Positions 11,085-21,110 of a stretch of DNA of 36,214 nt are shown here, piece after piece (positions within the stretch are counted from its first letter, which is position 1; each line of letters starts with the position of its first letter). The position numbers and the translations under genes were made by a program. This DNA comes from Gammaproteobacteria bacterium (GTDB lineage Bacteria > Pseudomonadota > Gammaproteobacteria > GCA-002705445 > GCA-002716945), in contig JABHRC010000041.1 of assembly GCA_018670435.1 (NCBI GenBank), forward strand, positions 1 through 36,214, in the 5' to 3' direction. The notes under the pieces are model-generated. The model had not been told where the DNA came from and made no database searches. It saw only the letters and a program-made list of their open reading frames with translations.

Positions 11085-12187
11085 TACGGACGAAATATTA
11101 GAGAAAAATAAAGATTTTGTGAAAAGACTAGCTGAAGTCCGGAGGTTAGTTTGACTATAACTCTATTCAAGAAAAATTAGATTATTTAGCATCTCAATTG
11201 GCCCTCCAAGAAAATTGGTCTGACAAAGAAAAGTTATTAGCTCTTCAGAAAGATCAGAAACAAAAGCAAGATTTATTGCAAAATCTTATTAAAATTCAGG
11301 ATGATATTGAAATTATAGAATATACAATAACATCGCTAGTTGACGACGGCATTGTTTCAGACAACAAAGATATGATAGATGAGATGAGCGCCATATCCAT
11401 TGTCCTGGAAAAACAGATAGGTTCGCTAGAAACAACGTTAATGTTCAAGCAAAAAGAAGATCAATATGATGCATATATAGACATACAATCAGGGTCCGGA
11501 GGAACCGAGGCACAAGATTGGGTAGCAATGCTTTTGAGAATGTATTTAAGATGGCTAGAATCTAAGGACTTTAGTCATGAGGTAGTAGAATTATCTGAAG
11601 GAGAAGTTGCAGGCTATAAAAGCGCAACAATCAAAGTTAATGGTCTATTTGTATATGGATGGCTAAGGACTGAAACTGGTGTGCATAGATTGGTAAGAAA
11701 ATCACCTTTTGATTCTGGAAATCGAAGACATACGTCATTTGCATCAGTATTTGTATACCCACAAATTAATGAAGATATAAAAATAAACCTTAACCCTACT
11801 GATTTACGTATCGATGTATACAGGGCAAGTGGAGCAGGTGGCCAGCATGTAAACACAACAGAGTCGGCCGTTAGAATTACACATTTACCTAGTAAAATTG
11901 TAACTCAGTGTCAAAATGGAAGATCGCAACACAAGAACAAAGAAAGTGCAATGAAACAACTACGTGCTAAACTATATTTATTTGAAATGAATAAAAAAAA
12001 TGAAATTAAAAATAAAGTTGAGTCAGAAAAATCTGACATTTCATGGGGTAGCCAGATTAGATCTTATGTCTTAGATGACTGCAGGATTAAAGATTTGAGA
12101 ACAAAACATGAGACCGGCAATGTACAAGCAGTATTAGATGGAGATTTAGATGCTTTTATTGAAAAAAGCTTAAAGGAAGGACTTTAA
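11077..12187 (+). CDS. prfB: peptide chain release factor 2, programmed +1 frameshift at 11149-11155
   Basis: ATG 11077, 25 codons then in-frame TGA 11152-11154 preceded by CGGAGG TTA GTT; +1 frame continues DYNSIQEKLDYLASQLALQENW. SPF motif (KSPFDSGNRRHTSFAS) and GGQ (SGAGGQHVN). The track shows only the downstream part from 11198. Confidence 0.96.
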
Positions 12188-12188
12188 A

Positions 12189-13661
12189 ATGACAGAAGAA
12201 AATAAACTAATTACTGAAAGAAAAAAGAAACTTGAAACTATAAAGTTGACAGATAAAGCATATCCAAATACTTTCAGAAAAAAAGATTATACAGATAAGA
12301 TCACAGATGAATATAAAGATATTGAAAAAGAAAATTTATCTGAAAAAAATGTTAGTGTTTCTATCGCAGGTAGATTATTAACTATAAGGAACATGGGTAA
12401 TTCATCATTTGCGAATTTACATGATGACAGTGGAAACATACAAATATATCTTCAGAAGAAACAGGTTGGAGAAGAAAATTATTCTTTATTCAATAATTTA
12501 GACTTGGGAGATATTGTTGGGATTAATGGTGTCTTATTCAAGACAAAAACTGGTGAATTGACAGTAAATACAACCTCGATAATGCTCTTATCTAAATCTT
12601 TACGACCGCTGCCTGAGAAGTTTCATGGAATTGCAGATATTGAGATCAAATATAGACAGCGATATTTAGATTTAATGATAAACCCGGAAACTAAAAATTT
12701 ATTTAAGACTCGATCAAGAATCATATCATTAATTAGAGATTTTTTTATTAAGGATGACTACTTGGAAGTTGAAACTCCTATGATGCATATGATACCAGGA
12801 GGAGCTGCTGCAAAACCATTTGTTACACATCATAATTCCTTGGATCTTGATTTGTACTTAAGGATTGCTCCTGAGTTATTTTTAAAACGTTGTATCATTG
12901 GTGGATATGAGAAGGTATTTGAGATAAATAGAAGTTTTCGAAATGAAGGACTCTCTGTTAAACATAATCCTGAGTTCACAATGATAGAATTTTATTGTGC
13001 TTACCAGGATCATGTATACCTTATGTTACTAATTGAGAATTTATTTGATAACATTATTAGTTCATTAAATTTAGGCTCTAAATTCAAATACCAAGATTAT
13101 GAAATAAATTTTAAAGCACCTTTTTTGAAAATAAAGTTTTATGATGCAATAGAAAAATATGCGGCAAATATTGATATTTCTAAACTTGATGACAAAGACT
13201 ATGTTGAAGCATATTGCTCCGAAAATGGTATAACTGTTACAGACAAAGGATGTCTGGTTAAAACACATCTTGATATATTTGAAAAAACAGTGGAAAAACA
13301 ACTAATAGATCCAACATTTGTAACGCATTACCCAACAGAAGTATCACCTTTATCTAGAAGTTTTGATGATGATTCAAGTTTAGTTGAACGTTTTGAGCTA
13401 TTTATAGCTGGCAGAGAAATAGCTAATGGTTTTTCTGAGCTTAATGATCCTGTAGAACAATCAAATCGTTTTAAAGCTCAAGTTAACTCTAATGATGATG
13501 AAAAGATGAGCTATGATGATGATTTTGTTACTGCTCTTGAGTATGGGATGCCACCTACAGCAGGCGCAGGTATTGGAATAGACAGACTTATAATGTTATT
13601 CACTAATTCTGCCTCCATAAGAGATGTTTTGCTATTTCCTCATATGAAGCCTAAGAAGTAA
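12189..13661 (+). CDS. lysS: lysyl-tRNA synthetase, class II
   Basis: NTFRKKDYT, FEINRSFRNEGLSVKHNPEFTMIEFY, GAGIGIDRLIML; downstream of prfB. Confidence 0.98.
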   Translation: MTEENKLITERKKKLETIKLTDKAYPNTFRKKDYTDKITDEYKDIEKENLSEKNVSVSIAGRLLTIRNMGNSSFANLHDDSGNIQIYLQKKQVGEENYSLFNNLDLGDIVGINGVLFKTKTGELTVNTTSIMLLSKSLRPLPEKFHGIADIEIKYRQRYLDLMINPETKNLFKTRSRIISLIRDFFIKDDYLEVETPMMHMIPGGAAAKPFVTHHNSLDLDLYLRIAPELFLKRCIIGGYEKVFEINRSFRNEGLSVKHNPEFTMIEFYCAYQDHVYLMLLIENLFDNIISSLNLGSKFKYQDYEINFKAPFLKIKFYDAIEKYAANIDISKLDDKDYVEAYCSENGITVTDKGCLVKTHLDIFEKTVEKQLIDPTFVTHYPTEVSPLSRSFDDDSSLVERFELFIAGREIANGFSELNDPVEQSNRFKAQVNSNDDEKMSYDDDFVTALEYGMPPTAGAGIGIDRLIMLFTNSASIRDVLLFPHMKPKK

Positions 13662-13893
13662 TGAAGCGATTAAGTATATTTTTTGCTTCTATTATATTTT
13701 CTAAGGAATACTTGTGATTGGCGTTTACAATATTATGTGTGAAGATTTCAATAGTTTTATCAACAATTATATGTATCTCACTATCGTCTAACAAGTATAT
13801 CTTTATCTCTTTACCTATGGCCTGATACTCATGTCCAGATGATTGTATAAAATTCTCAAGCTCAACGATATTATTAGTATCAATATTTTTCAT
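13651..13893 (-). CDS. hypothetical protein (80 aa), probably coupled to purB
   Basis: ATG lies inside the last codons of purB (14-nt overlap); ends overlapping the lysS 3' end. Confidence 0.6.
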   Translation of the reverse strand: MKNIDTNNIVELENFIQSSGHEYQAIGKEIKIYLLDDSEIHIIVDKTIEIFTHNIVNANHKYSLENIIEAKNILNRFITS

Positions 13894-15259
13894 TACATAG
13901 CTTTACAGCATATCCAATATATTTTTTTGGCGTGAGATCAAAAAGTTGTTTTTTTTCAACATCGGGTATTTTAAGTGATTTAATTAGATTGTGGATTACA
14001 TCTTTGGTTACTGCCTTTCCTCGAGTATTTTTTTTTAATAATTCATATGAATTAGAAATATTATGTTTTCTAGCAACCATTTGAATAGGTTCTGCTAATA
14101 TTTCCCACGCATTAATAATATCTTCATCAATCTTATACTTATTAATAGATAATTTATTCAGTCCTGCCATTAAATTTTCATATGCAAGATAAGAATAACC
14201 AAAAGAAATGCCAAGATTTCTGAGTACTGTTGAGTCTGATAAATCTCTTTGCAATCTTGATATAGTTAACTTTTCTGACAAGAATCTAAAAATACTATTA
14301 GCTATGCCTAAATTTCCTTCAGCATTTTCAAAATTTATAGGATTAATTTTATGGGGCATAGTTGAAGATCCAATTTCTCCAGCAATATTTTTTTGTATGA
14401 AATAGTTCTTAGAAATATATGACCACATATCTTGAGAAAAACCAATGAGAATTGAGTTTACATGAGCTATCTTATTGGATATTTCAGAAATATAATCATG
14501 TGGTTCAATCTGTGTTGTATATTTATTCTCTTTTATACCTATACTATTAATAAACCTTTTATTAGTAGCCAGCCAATCAATATTTGGAAATGTAATACTA
14601 TGCGCAGAGTAGTTTCCAGTAGCTCCATTAAATTTTCCCATAATCTCAAGTTCTTTTAAGTGTTTTTGTAAAATATTTATCCTTGAATAAAAATTTAGAA
14701 ATTCTTTTCCCATTGACGTAGGTGTAGCTGGCTGACCATGAGTATGTGACAACATTATGTTATTTGAATATTTTCTTATATTGCTTTTTATTAACTTACT
14801 TAGACCGTTGATTTTTGCACTAAGTAGTGTCTTACCAGTCTTTAACATTAAGGCATAGGATAAGTTATTTATATCTTCAGAAGTACAGCATATATGGATA
14901 TATTCTTTATACCTCTTTAAATTTTTATTTGTATCAAATTTTAGTTTTAAGAAATATTCAATCGCTTTTACATCATGTTTGGTTGTGCTTTCAAGTTTCT
15001 TAACGGATCTAGCATCACTAAGACTAAAGTCGTTATAAATATCTAGTAAAAACTTTTCATCTTTAGGTTTTAATTTAGGAAGTCCTTTAATTTTGTCAAT
15101 TTTTGACAAAAATATGAACCATTTAATCTCTACATATACTCTATGTTTAATTAAACTGTATTCTGAAAAGACATCACCTATGTCTTTGCATACATCTGAA
15201 TATCTTCCATCTAGAGGAGAGATTGAGAGTAAATCATCTTTTTTCATAACAACATTCAT
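13880..15259 (-). CDS. purB: adenylosuccinate lyase
   Basis: SPLDGRYSDVC, CTSEDINNLSYALMLK, GEIGSSTMPHKINPINFENAEGNLG. Confidence 0.97.
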   Translation of the reverse strand: MNVVMKKDDLLSISPLDGRYSDVCKDIGDVFSEYSLIKHRVYVEIKWFIFLSKIDKIKGLPKLKPKDEKFLLDIYNDFSLSDARSVKKLESTTKHDVKAIEYFLKLKFDTNKNLKRYKEYIHICCTSEDINNLSYALMLKTGKTLLSAKINGLSKLIKSNIRKYSNNIMLSHTHGQPATPTSMGKEFLNFYSRINILQKHLKELEIMGKFNGATGNYSAHSITFPNIDWLATNKRFINSIGIKENKYTTQIEPHDYISEISNKIAHVNSILIGFSQDMWSYISKNYFIQKNIAGEIGSSTMPHKINPINFENAEGNLGIANSIFRFLSEKLTISRLQRDLSDSTVLRNLGISFGYSYLAYENLMAGLNKLSINKYKIDEDIINAWEILAEPIQMVARKHNISNSYELLKKNTRGKAVTKDVIHNLIKSLKIPDVEKKQLFDLTPKKYIGYAVKLCNEKY

Positions 15260-15266
15260 CTCAAAG

Positions 15267-15281
15267 ATGATATTATATCAT
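15267..15281. repeat. perfect 15-bp palindrome ATGATAT-T-ATATCAT in the purB/fumC divergent intergenic region
   Basis: Direct reading; 7-bp arms around one central base. Function unknown. Confidence 0.6.
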
Positions 15282-15305
15282 AATAATAATAAACTTAGAA
15301 ATCAT

Positions 15306-16685
15306 ATGAAAAAAATTACTTGTCGAACTGAAGAAGATTCTCTTGGAAAGGTCAAAGTCCCAAGATCTGCTCTATATGGCGCCCAAACTCAAAGAGCTAT
15401 AGACAACTTTAAAATTAGTAGAGATGTTTTCCCTCCAGAATTTATTGAATCGTTGGCTGCATTAAAAGCTGCCTGCGCAAAGGCAAACCATAAGTCAAAA
15501 TTGATGCCAGCGAGCATAGCTAATGCAATAAGTAGTTGCGCGCTAGATATACATAAAAACATTGAGAAATACTACGATCAATTTCCTATAGATATATACC
15601 AAACCGGATCTGGCACAAGTACTAATATGAATATGAATGAAGTCTTATCTACAATTGTATCTAAGAAGCTTAAGAAAAATATTCATCCTAATGATGATAT
15701 TAATAAATCTCAGAGTTCCAATGATATTATTCCTACAACAATAAATATTTGTTCAGTACTTTTAGCTTTAGAGCTAAATGATGCGCTAGATTACTTTACA
15801 ATGAAATTAATAGATAAAGAATTTGAAGTCAAAGATGTAATTAAATCGGGTAGAACTCACCTCATGGATGCAGTGCCTTTATCATTTGGTTATGAGATAG
15901 AAGCATGGAGAGAGCAGGTGGTGCATTGCAATCAACCATTATTACAAAGCGCAGAAGAATTACAATACCTACCGATTGGGGGAACCGCTATTGGGACAGG
16001 ACTCAATGCTCCAAAAAACTTTGGCCAATCAGTAACAAAAGAATTAAATAAAATACTCGGTAAGACAGGAGCAAAGTTCACTTCAAATCCTAATAAATCT
16101 GAAATGATTAGTTCTCAGAATCATATATTAACAATGTGCGGAGCTTTACTTCGAGTATCTTCATGTTTGACAAAAATTTCAAATGATTTGCGATGGATGA
16201 ATAGCGGCCCTATTTCTGGGCTGTCAGAAATTACATTAAAACCATTGCAACCCGGAAGCAGTATAATGCCAGGAAAGATTAACCCAGTAATTCCTGAAGC
16301 AGTCTTAATGGCAATGGCGCAAGTATCTGGATATCATAATGCAATCAATATAGCTTGTATCTCAGGAAGTTTTCAGCTTAATACAATGCTTCCTTTGATA
16401 GCTAAGAATATTATTGAATCTTTTAACTTATTAATAAACTCTGTTTACTCTCTAGCAGATACGGTTGATTCATTTAAAGTTAATGATGAAAATATCAGAT
16501 TGAATTTAGAAAGAAACCCAATAATTGCAACTAAGCTAAATGAAATAATTGGATATGATCTTGCTTCCAAGATAGTAAAAGAGGCCTATAAGACGAATCA
16601 ATCTATAGTCGATATTACTGAGAAAAAAACTGATTTATCAAGATCTCAGATATTGAAATTATTAGATCCAAAAAAATTAATCTAA
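15306..16685 (+). CDS. fumC: fumarate hydratase class II
   Basis: TEEDSLGKVKVPRSALYGAQTQRA, SGTSTNMNMNEV, PGSSIMPGKINPVIPEA. Start set at 15306; the 15093 extension lies antisense inside purB. Confidence 0.96.
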   Translation: MKKITCRTEEDSLGKVKVPRSALYGAQTQRAIDNFKISRDVFPPEFIESLAALKAACAKANHKSKLMPASIANAISSCALDIHKNIEKYYDQFPIDIYQTGSGTSTNMNMNEVLSTIVSKKLKKNIHPNDDINKSQSSNDIIPTTINICSVLLALELNDALDYFTMKLIDKEFEVKDVIKSGRTHLMDAVPLSFGYEIEAWREQVVHCNQPLLQSAEELQYLPIGGTAIGTGLNAPKNFGQSVTKELNKILGKTGAKFTSNPNKSEMISSQNHILTMCGALLRVSSCLTKISNDLRWMNSGPISGLSEITLKPLQPGSSIMPGKINPVIPEAVLMAMAQVSGYHNAINIACISGSFQLNTMLPLIAKNIIESFNLLINSVYSLADTVDSFKVNDENIRLNLERNPIIATKLNEIIGYDLASKIVKEAYKTNQSIVDITEKKTDLSRSQILKLLDPKKLI

Positions 16686-16692
16686 CTTAACT

Positions 16693-17436
16693 ATGTTAAA
16701 TAAACATATAACTGACTTAATTTTTATAAAATGGCTTTTATTTTTTTTGAGTTTAATTATTATTCTGTTATCAGCAGAGCAATATAATCTCTTGTCATCT
16801 ATGCTTATAAACGATGTCAGCTATATATCATCTGTCATATTATGCATCTTCTTTTTCTCCACAATCAAAGTTGGTTTTGAATTATATTATCTTAAGGATA
16901 GACATTTAAATATTATATTATTGTTAGCTAATTTATCATCTAATTCAAAAGCTAATGCATTGGAAAATATTAATTATTTCAAGAGATCTACTAATGTTGA
17001 TAATATCATTATAATGAAATATATTTCATCAATTGTTTCTTTGCAAAGTTCCAATAAAAATACAGAAGAGACGAAAAAAAGTTTTGAAAACGATATAACA
17101 ACTAAATTAGAAACCGGATGGTTCATTGCTGATCTATTGTTAAAGTTAGGATTGATTGGTACTGTTATTGGTTTCATCATAATGCTATCTGCTATCACAG
17201 AGATTGAAAACTTTGACCTGACTTTGATGAATGCATTATTACAAAGTATGAGCGGTGGAATGAAGGTTGCTTTGTATACAACACTGACAGGTTTGGTGAC
17301 TTCTATCTTATTATCAATGCAATATAAATATTTAGAGTCACTAGTTTATAAAATATTTCACACATGTAATTCTCTAATCCCCTACATTGATGAGGAATTA
17401 GGCGATGTTCTAAAAAATGAAACGACGCTACTCTAA
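16693..17436 (+). CDS. MotA/TolQ/ExbB proton channel family protein
   Basis: Several TM segments; LLLKLGLIGTVIGFIIML...MSGGMKVALYTTLTGLVTSILLSMQY matches the TolQ/ExbB/MotA core pattern. Confidence 0.8.
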   Translation: MLNKHITDLIFIKWLLFFLSLIIILLSAEQYNLLSSMLINDVSYISSVILCIFFFSTIKVGFELYYLKDRHLNIILLLANLSSNSKANALENINYFKRSTNVDNIIIMKYISSIVSLQSSNKNTEETKKSFENDITTKLETGWFIADLLLKLGLIGTVIGFIIMLSAITEIENFDLTLMNALLQSMSGGMKVALYTTLTGLVTSILLSMQYKYLESLVYKIFHTCNSLIPYIDEELGDVLKNETTLL

Positions 17437-18019
17437 ATTCGATCCATTTACAGATTTATTGTTTAATATACTCTTGGGTTTTACATTTCTTTTTTTCATC
17501 ACGATTCTGTTTATAAATCCTATTACTCAGCTTGGTAATGTTAATATGAAGGCTGAATATATAATTACAGTTGATTGGGACGATAGTCTTGAGGATGATG
17601 TTGACCTCTGGGTAAAGGACCCAAATGGTGAAATTGTTTCTTACTTAAAAAAGGATGCTGGGTGGTTACACCTAGATAGAGACGATAGAGGCGTTATTAA
17701 CGATACGGTTATAATTGATAATAAAGAAGTAATTTATCCTATAAACCGTGAAGTAGTCACACTGCGAGGAATTATACCTGGAGAGTATACTGTAAACTTA
17801 TATTTATATGAGCATAAGAGTATGAGTCCTGTTGATGTAAAAATAATCATTGAAAAGGTTAACCCTTCTTTAAAATTAGTTTTTGTAAATGATGCTGTTA
17901 TGAAGACAAAAGATACAGAGCTGACAATCACTAAATTCCGTCTCGACTCAGAGGGAAATTTTAAATCAATCTTCTCCAAGAATGAGACCCTGACTCCTTA
18001 TGAGTTAAAAGGGTACTGA
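17417..18019 (+). CDS. single-TM protein with ExbD/MotB-like N-terminus and a DUF2135-like C-terminal domain
   Basis: FDPFTDLLFNILLGFTFLFFITILF N-terminal TM with Asp; VDWDDSLEDDVDLWVKDPNGE resembles DUF2135-type sequences; overlaps the upstream channel gene by 20 nt. Confidence 0.65.
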   Translation: MKRRYSKFDPFTDLLFNILLGFTFLFFITILFINPITQLGNVNMKAEYIITVDWDDSLEDDVDLWVKDPNGEIVSYLKKDAGWLHLDRDDRGVINDTVIIDNKEVIYPINREVVTLRGIIPGEYTVNLYLYEHKSMSPVDVKIIIEKVNPSLKLVFVNDAVMKTKDTELTITKFRLDSEGNFKSIFSKNETLTPYELKGY

Positions 18020-18022
18020 GCA

Positions 18023-18457
18023 ATGAATATTCTACTAATTATTATATCTTTAACAATAATTTATGGGCTATTGATTTATATCATTTTAAAAAATGTAAAT
18101 TTTAAAAAGATGATATATTTATCTATATCAATTCTAGTATTTTTTATATTTTTGCAGATTAAAATATTCGATAGTTTGGGATACCCTGTGATATCAGATT
18201 TACCAAAAAGTTTTGATATTTTATATGTCGAGAAATCAGAAAGTCAATTTATTATTTTAATAAAAGACTTTTCTGAGGAAGATATTCCTAGATTATACAA
18301 ATTAGAATATAGCAAGGATTTAGAGGATACTCTGAATGATGCCATGACAGATATAAGTAATGGTAAAAGGGTCATTGGTGTCATAGATGACTCAAATGAT
18401 GATAATCACTATGGAATCTCTATCAAACATATTAAAAAATTAGTACCTGATAAATAA
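18023..18457 (+). CDS. membrane protein of unknown function (third gene of the channel module)
   Basis: Two hydrophobic N-terminal segments and a soluble tail; starts 3 nt after the upstream stop. Confidence 0.65.
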   Translation: MNILLIIISLTIIYGLLIYIILKNVNFKKMIYLSISILVFFIFLQIKIFDSLGYPVISDLPKSFDILYVEKSESQFIILIKDFSEEDIPRLYKLEYSKDLEDTLNDAMTDISNGKRVIGVIDDSNDDNHYGISIKHIKKLVPDK

Positions 18458-18518
18458 AGTGCAGTTTTTATCAGATTTTATGATAGAATGTTGACAATTT
18501 TTTGAGAGATAAGAAAAT

Positions 18519-21110
18519 ATGGATTTTAAAGATAAAGTTAAGCAGTCAAACGAAGAATATGATATTTATAATATTAATAAAGCAGATATCAAACACTTAC
18601 CATATTCGCTAAGAGTCTTATTTGAAAATTATATAAGAAATAATAAGTCAAATACAGAAGAGGTAGTGAACAAATTCTTGTCTTGGAATGGCAGTATTCA
18701 GGATCAAACAGAAATTACATTTTATCCTAGCAGGGTAATCATGCAAGACTTTACAGGTGTGCCTGCAGTAGTTGACTTAGCGTCTATGCGTGATGCCGTT
18801 AAGAAATTAAATGGCGATCCAAACTTAATTAATCCTCAGTGCCAAACTGATTTAGTTATTGACCATTCTGTTATGGTGGATCACTATGGAACTGATGATT
18901 CTAAAGATTTGAATACGCAGCTGGAATATAAAAGAAATATTGAAAGATATAGGCTATTAAAATGGGGACAAGGTGCATTTCATAATCTTAGAATTGTTCC
19001 GCCGAATAATGGCATTATTCATCAAATTAATATTGAATATATTTCTCAGGTAATTTTTAATAAAGACAGTTTACTGTATCCAGATACGGTTGTTGGAACT
19101 GACTCTCATACCACAATGGTAAACGGTTTGGGTGTGCTTGGATGGGGTGTTGGAGGAATTGAAGCCGAAGCTGCTATGTTAGGACAACCTATTCCTATGT
19201 TGTTGCCGGAAGTTATTGGTTTTAACTTAAAAGGGAAGCTGTCAAAATCTACTACTGCTACTGACTTAGTTTTAACTATAGTTGAACAACTAAGAAAAGC
19301 TAATGTTGTTGGAAAGTTTGTAGAATTTTATGGTGATGCATTAGATCAATTATCTATTGCAGACCGTTGCACTATAGCTAATATGGCACCGGAGTATGGA
19401 GCAACATGTGGATTTTTTCCAATAGATGATATGACGTTGGGATATATGGAGACAACTGGTAAAGATCAAGCTCATATTAAAATTATTGAAGAATACTCAA
19501 AAAAAGTTGGCTTGTTTAGAGATACTTCTGATGAGATTATTTATAGTGATAATTTAAGCCTTGACATTTCATCAGTACAACCATGTTTGTCTGGACCAAA
19601 GAGACCAGAAGATAGAGTGAATTTAAGAGATGTTGAAAAAGTCGTAACAGATGAAATTAAAAAACAAAAAAAATCAAAGGTTGAGGAAAACTCCGGGATA
19701 GTAGATGGAGCAATAATGATTGCCGCTATTACAAGCTGTACTAATACATCAAACCCTAGTGTAATTATTGGAGCAGGTTTATTAGCTAAAAAAGCAGTAG
19801 AAAAGGGATTGAAAGTTAAAGACTGGGTCAAAACATCTCTAGCCCCCGGCTCAAGAGTGGTTAAAAATTATTTAGAAAAAGCAAAGCTAAGTCAATATTT
19901 TGATAAACTTGGTTTTAATATAATTGGATATGGTTGCACAACATGTATTGGTAATTCTGGCCCACTAAAAGACAAGTATATCCAAGAGATTGCTGATAAA
20001 GATCTTATAGTAAGCTCAATACTTTCTGGAAATAGAAACTTTGAAGGACGTATCCATCCTGAAATCAAAATGAATTTTTTAGCGTCACCAATGCTAGTAA
20101 TCGCTTATTCTCTAGTAGGACAAATTGGTCTTGATATATCAACTGAAAGCCTTGGAAAAGACGCTAGCGGGAAAGATGTCTATCTGGATGATATTTGGCC
20201 TTCTTCAGAAGAGATAGCTTCAATTGTAAAAGATAACATTGATAGAAAAATGTTTACTGACTCATATTCAGATCTATTTGATGGAGACTCAAACTGGAAA
20301 GATATAAGTACTGCAGATTCAGAATATTTTGATTGGCAAGACGACTCTACTTACATACAGCCTTCTCCTTTTTTTGAAAATATTAATGATGAACTGCATA
20401 AACTAGATTCAATAAAAAAAGCTTACCCATTATTAATCCTCGGAGATAGTGTTACAACTGATCATATTTCTCCAGCTGGTTCTTTTAAAGATACAACTCC
20501 TGCTGGAAAGTTTTTGGTAAGCAATGGAACTCAAGTTGCAGATTTTAATTCATATGGCTCAAGGAGAGGTAATTACAAGATTATGCAGAGAGGAACTTTT
20601 GCTAATATTAGAATAGCTAATAAACTTGTGCCTGAGACTACAGGTGGGTTTACTATACATATGCCATCAAATGAAGAGATGTCAATATTTGATGCTGCTG
20701 AGAAATATAGAAATTCAAATGATAGCCTTATTATTTTTGCTGGTAAAAATTATGGTTGTGGTTCTTCAAGAGACTGGGCTGCTAAAGGGACAAAGCTACT
20801 GGGAGTAAGAGCAGTAATAGCTGAAAGTTTTGAACGTATCCACCGCTCGAATCTCGTAGGCATGGGAGTTTTACCTTTAGAATATTTGGACGGTCAAACT
20901 TTTGAATCCTTAGATTTAGATAAAAACTCACAGTTCACTATTGATAAAATAAATATTAGCGACAAGTCTGTAAAAGTTACATCAACTAAAGATAGTATAC
21001 CATTCATCTTTACTGTCAAAATCAGAATAGATACCGCTATGGAATGGAATTATTTCATGAATGATGGAATTCTTAATTATGTATTAAAGAATATTGCTAG
21101 TTCTTCATAG
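18519..21110 (+). CDS. acnA: aconitate hydratase A
   Basis: AITSCTNTSNPSV, GYGCTTCIGNSGPL, LSGNRNFEGRIHP, NYGCGSSRDWAAKG. Confidence 0.98.
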   Translation: MDFKDKVKQSNEEYDIYNINKADIKHLPYSLRVLFENYIRNNKSNTEEVVNKFLSWNGSIQDQTEITFYPSRVIMQDFTGVPAVVDLASMRDAVKKLNGDPNLINPQCQTDLVIDHSVMVDHYGTDDSKDLNTQLEYKRNIERYRLLKWGQGAFHNLRIVPPNNGIIHQINIEYISQVIFNKDSLLYPDTVVGTDSHTTMVNGLGVLGWGVGGIEAEAAMLGQPIPMLLPEVIGFNLKGKLSKSTTATDLVLTIVEQLRKANVVGKFVEFYGDALDQLSIADRCTIANMAPEYGATCGFFPIDDMTLGYMETTGKDQAHIKIIEEYSKKVGLFRDTSDEIIYSDNLSLDISSVQPCLSGPKRPEDRVNLRDVEKVVTDEIKKQKKSKVEENSGIVDGAIMIAAITSCTNTSNPSVIIGAGLLAKKAVEKGLKVKDWVKTSLAPGSRVVKNYLEKAKLSQYFDKLGFNIIGYGCTTCIGNSGPLKDKYIQEIADKDLIVSSILSGNRNFEGRIHPEIKMNFLASPMLVIAYSLVGQIGLDISTESLGKDASGKDVYLDDIWPSSEEIASIVKDNIDRKMFTDSYSDLFDGDSNWKDISTADSEYFDWQDDSTYIQPSPFFENINDELHKLDSIKKAYPLLILGDSVTTDHISPAGSFKDTTPAGKFLVSNGTQVADFNSYGSRRGNYKIMQRGTFANIRIANKLVPETTGGFTIHMPSNEEMSIFDAAEKYRNSNDSLIIFAGKNYGCGSSRDWAAKGTKLLGVRAVIAESFERIHRSNLVGMGVLPLEYLDGQTFESLDLDKNSQFTIDKINISDKSVKVTSTKDSIPFIFTVKIRIDTAMEWNYFMNDGILNYVLKNIASSS

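Noticed and set aside
15093-15305. N-terminal extension of the fumC ORF
   Set aside because: Antisense to purB; the conserved FumC N-terminus (TEEDSLGKVKVP) begins right after ATG 15306.
18470-18518. TATCA...TGATA inverted repeat upstream of acnA as an operator
   Set aside because: Only 5-bp AT-rich arms; expected by chance in this composition.
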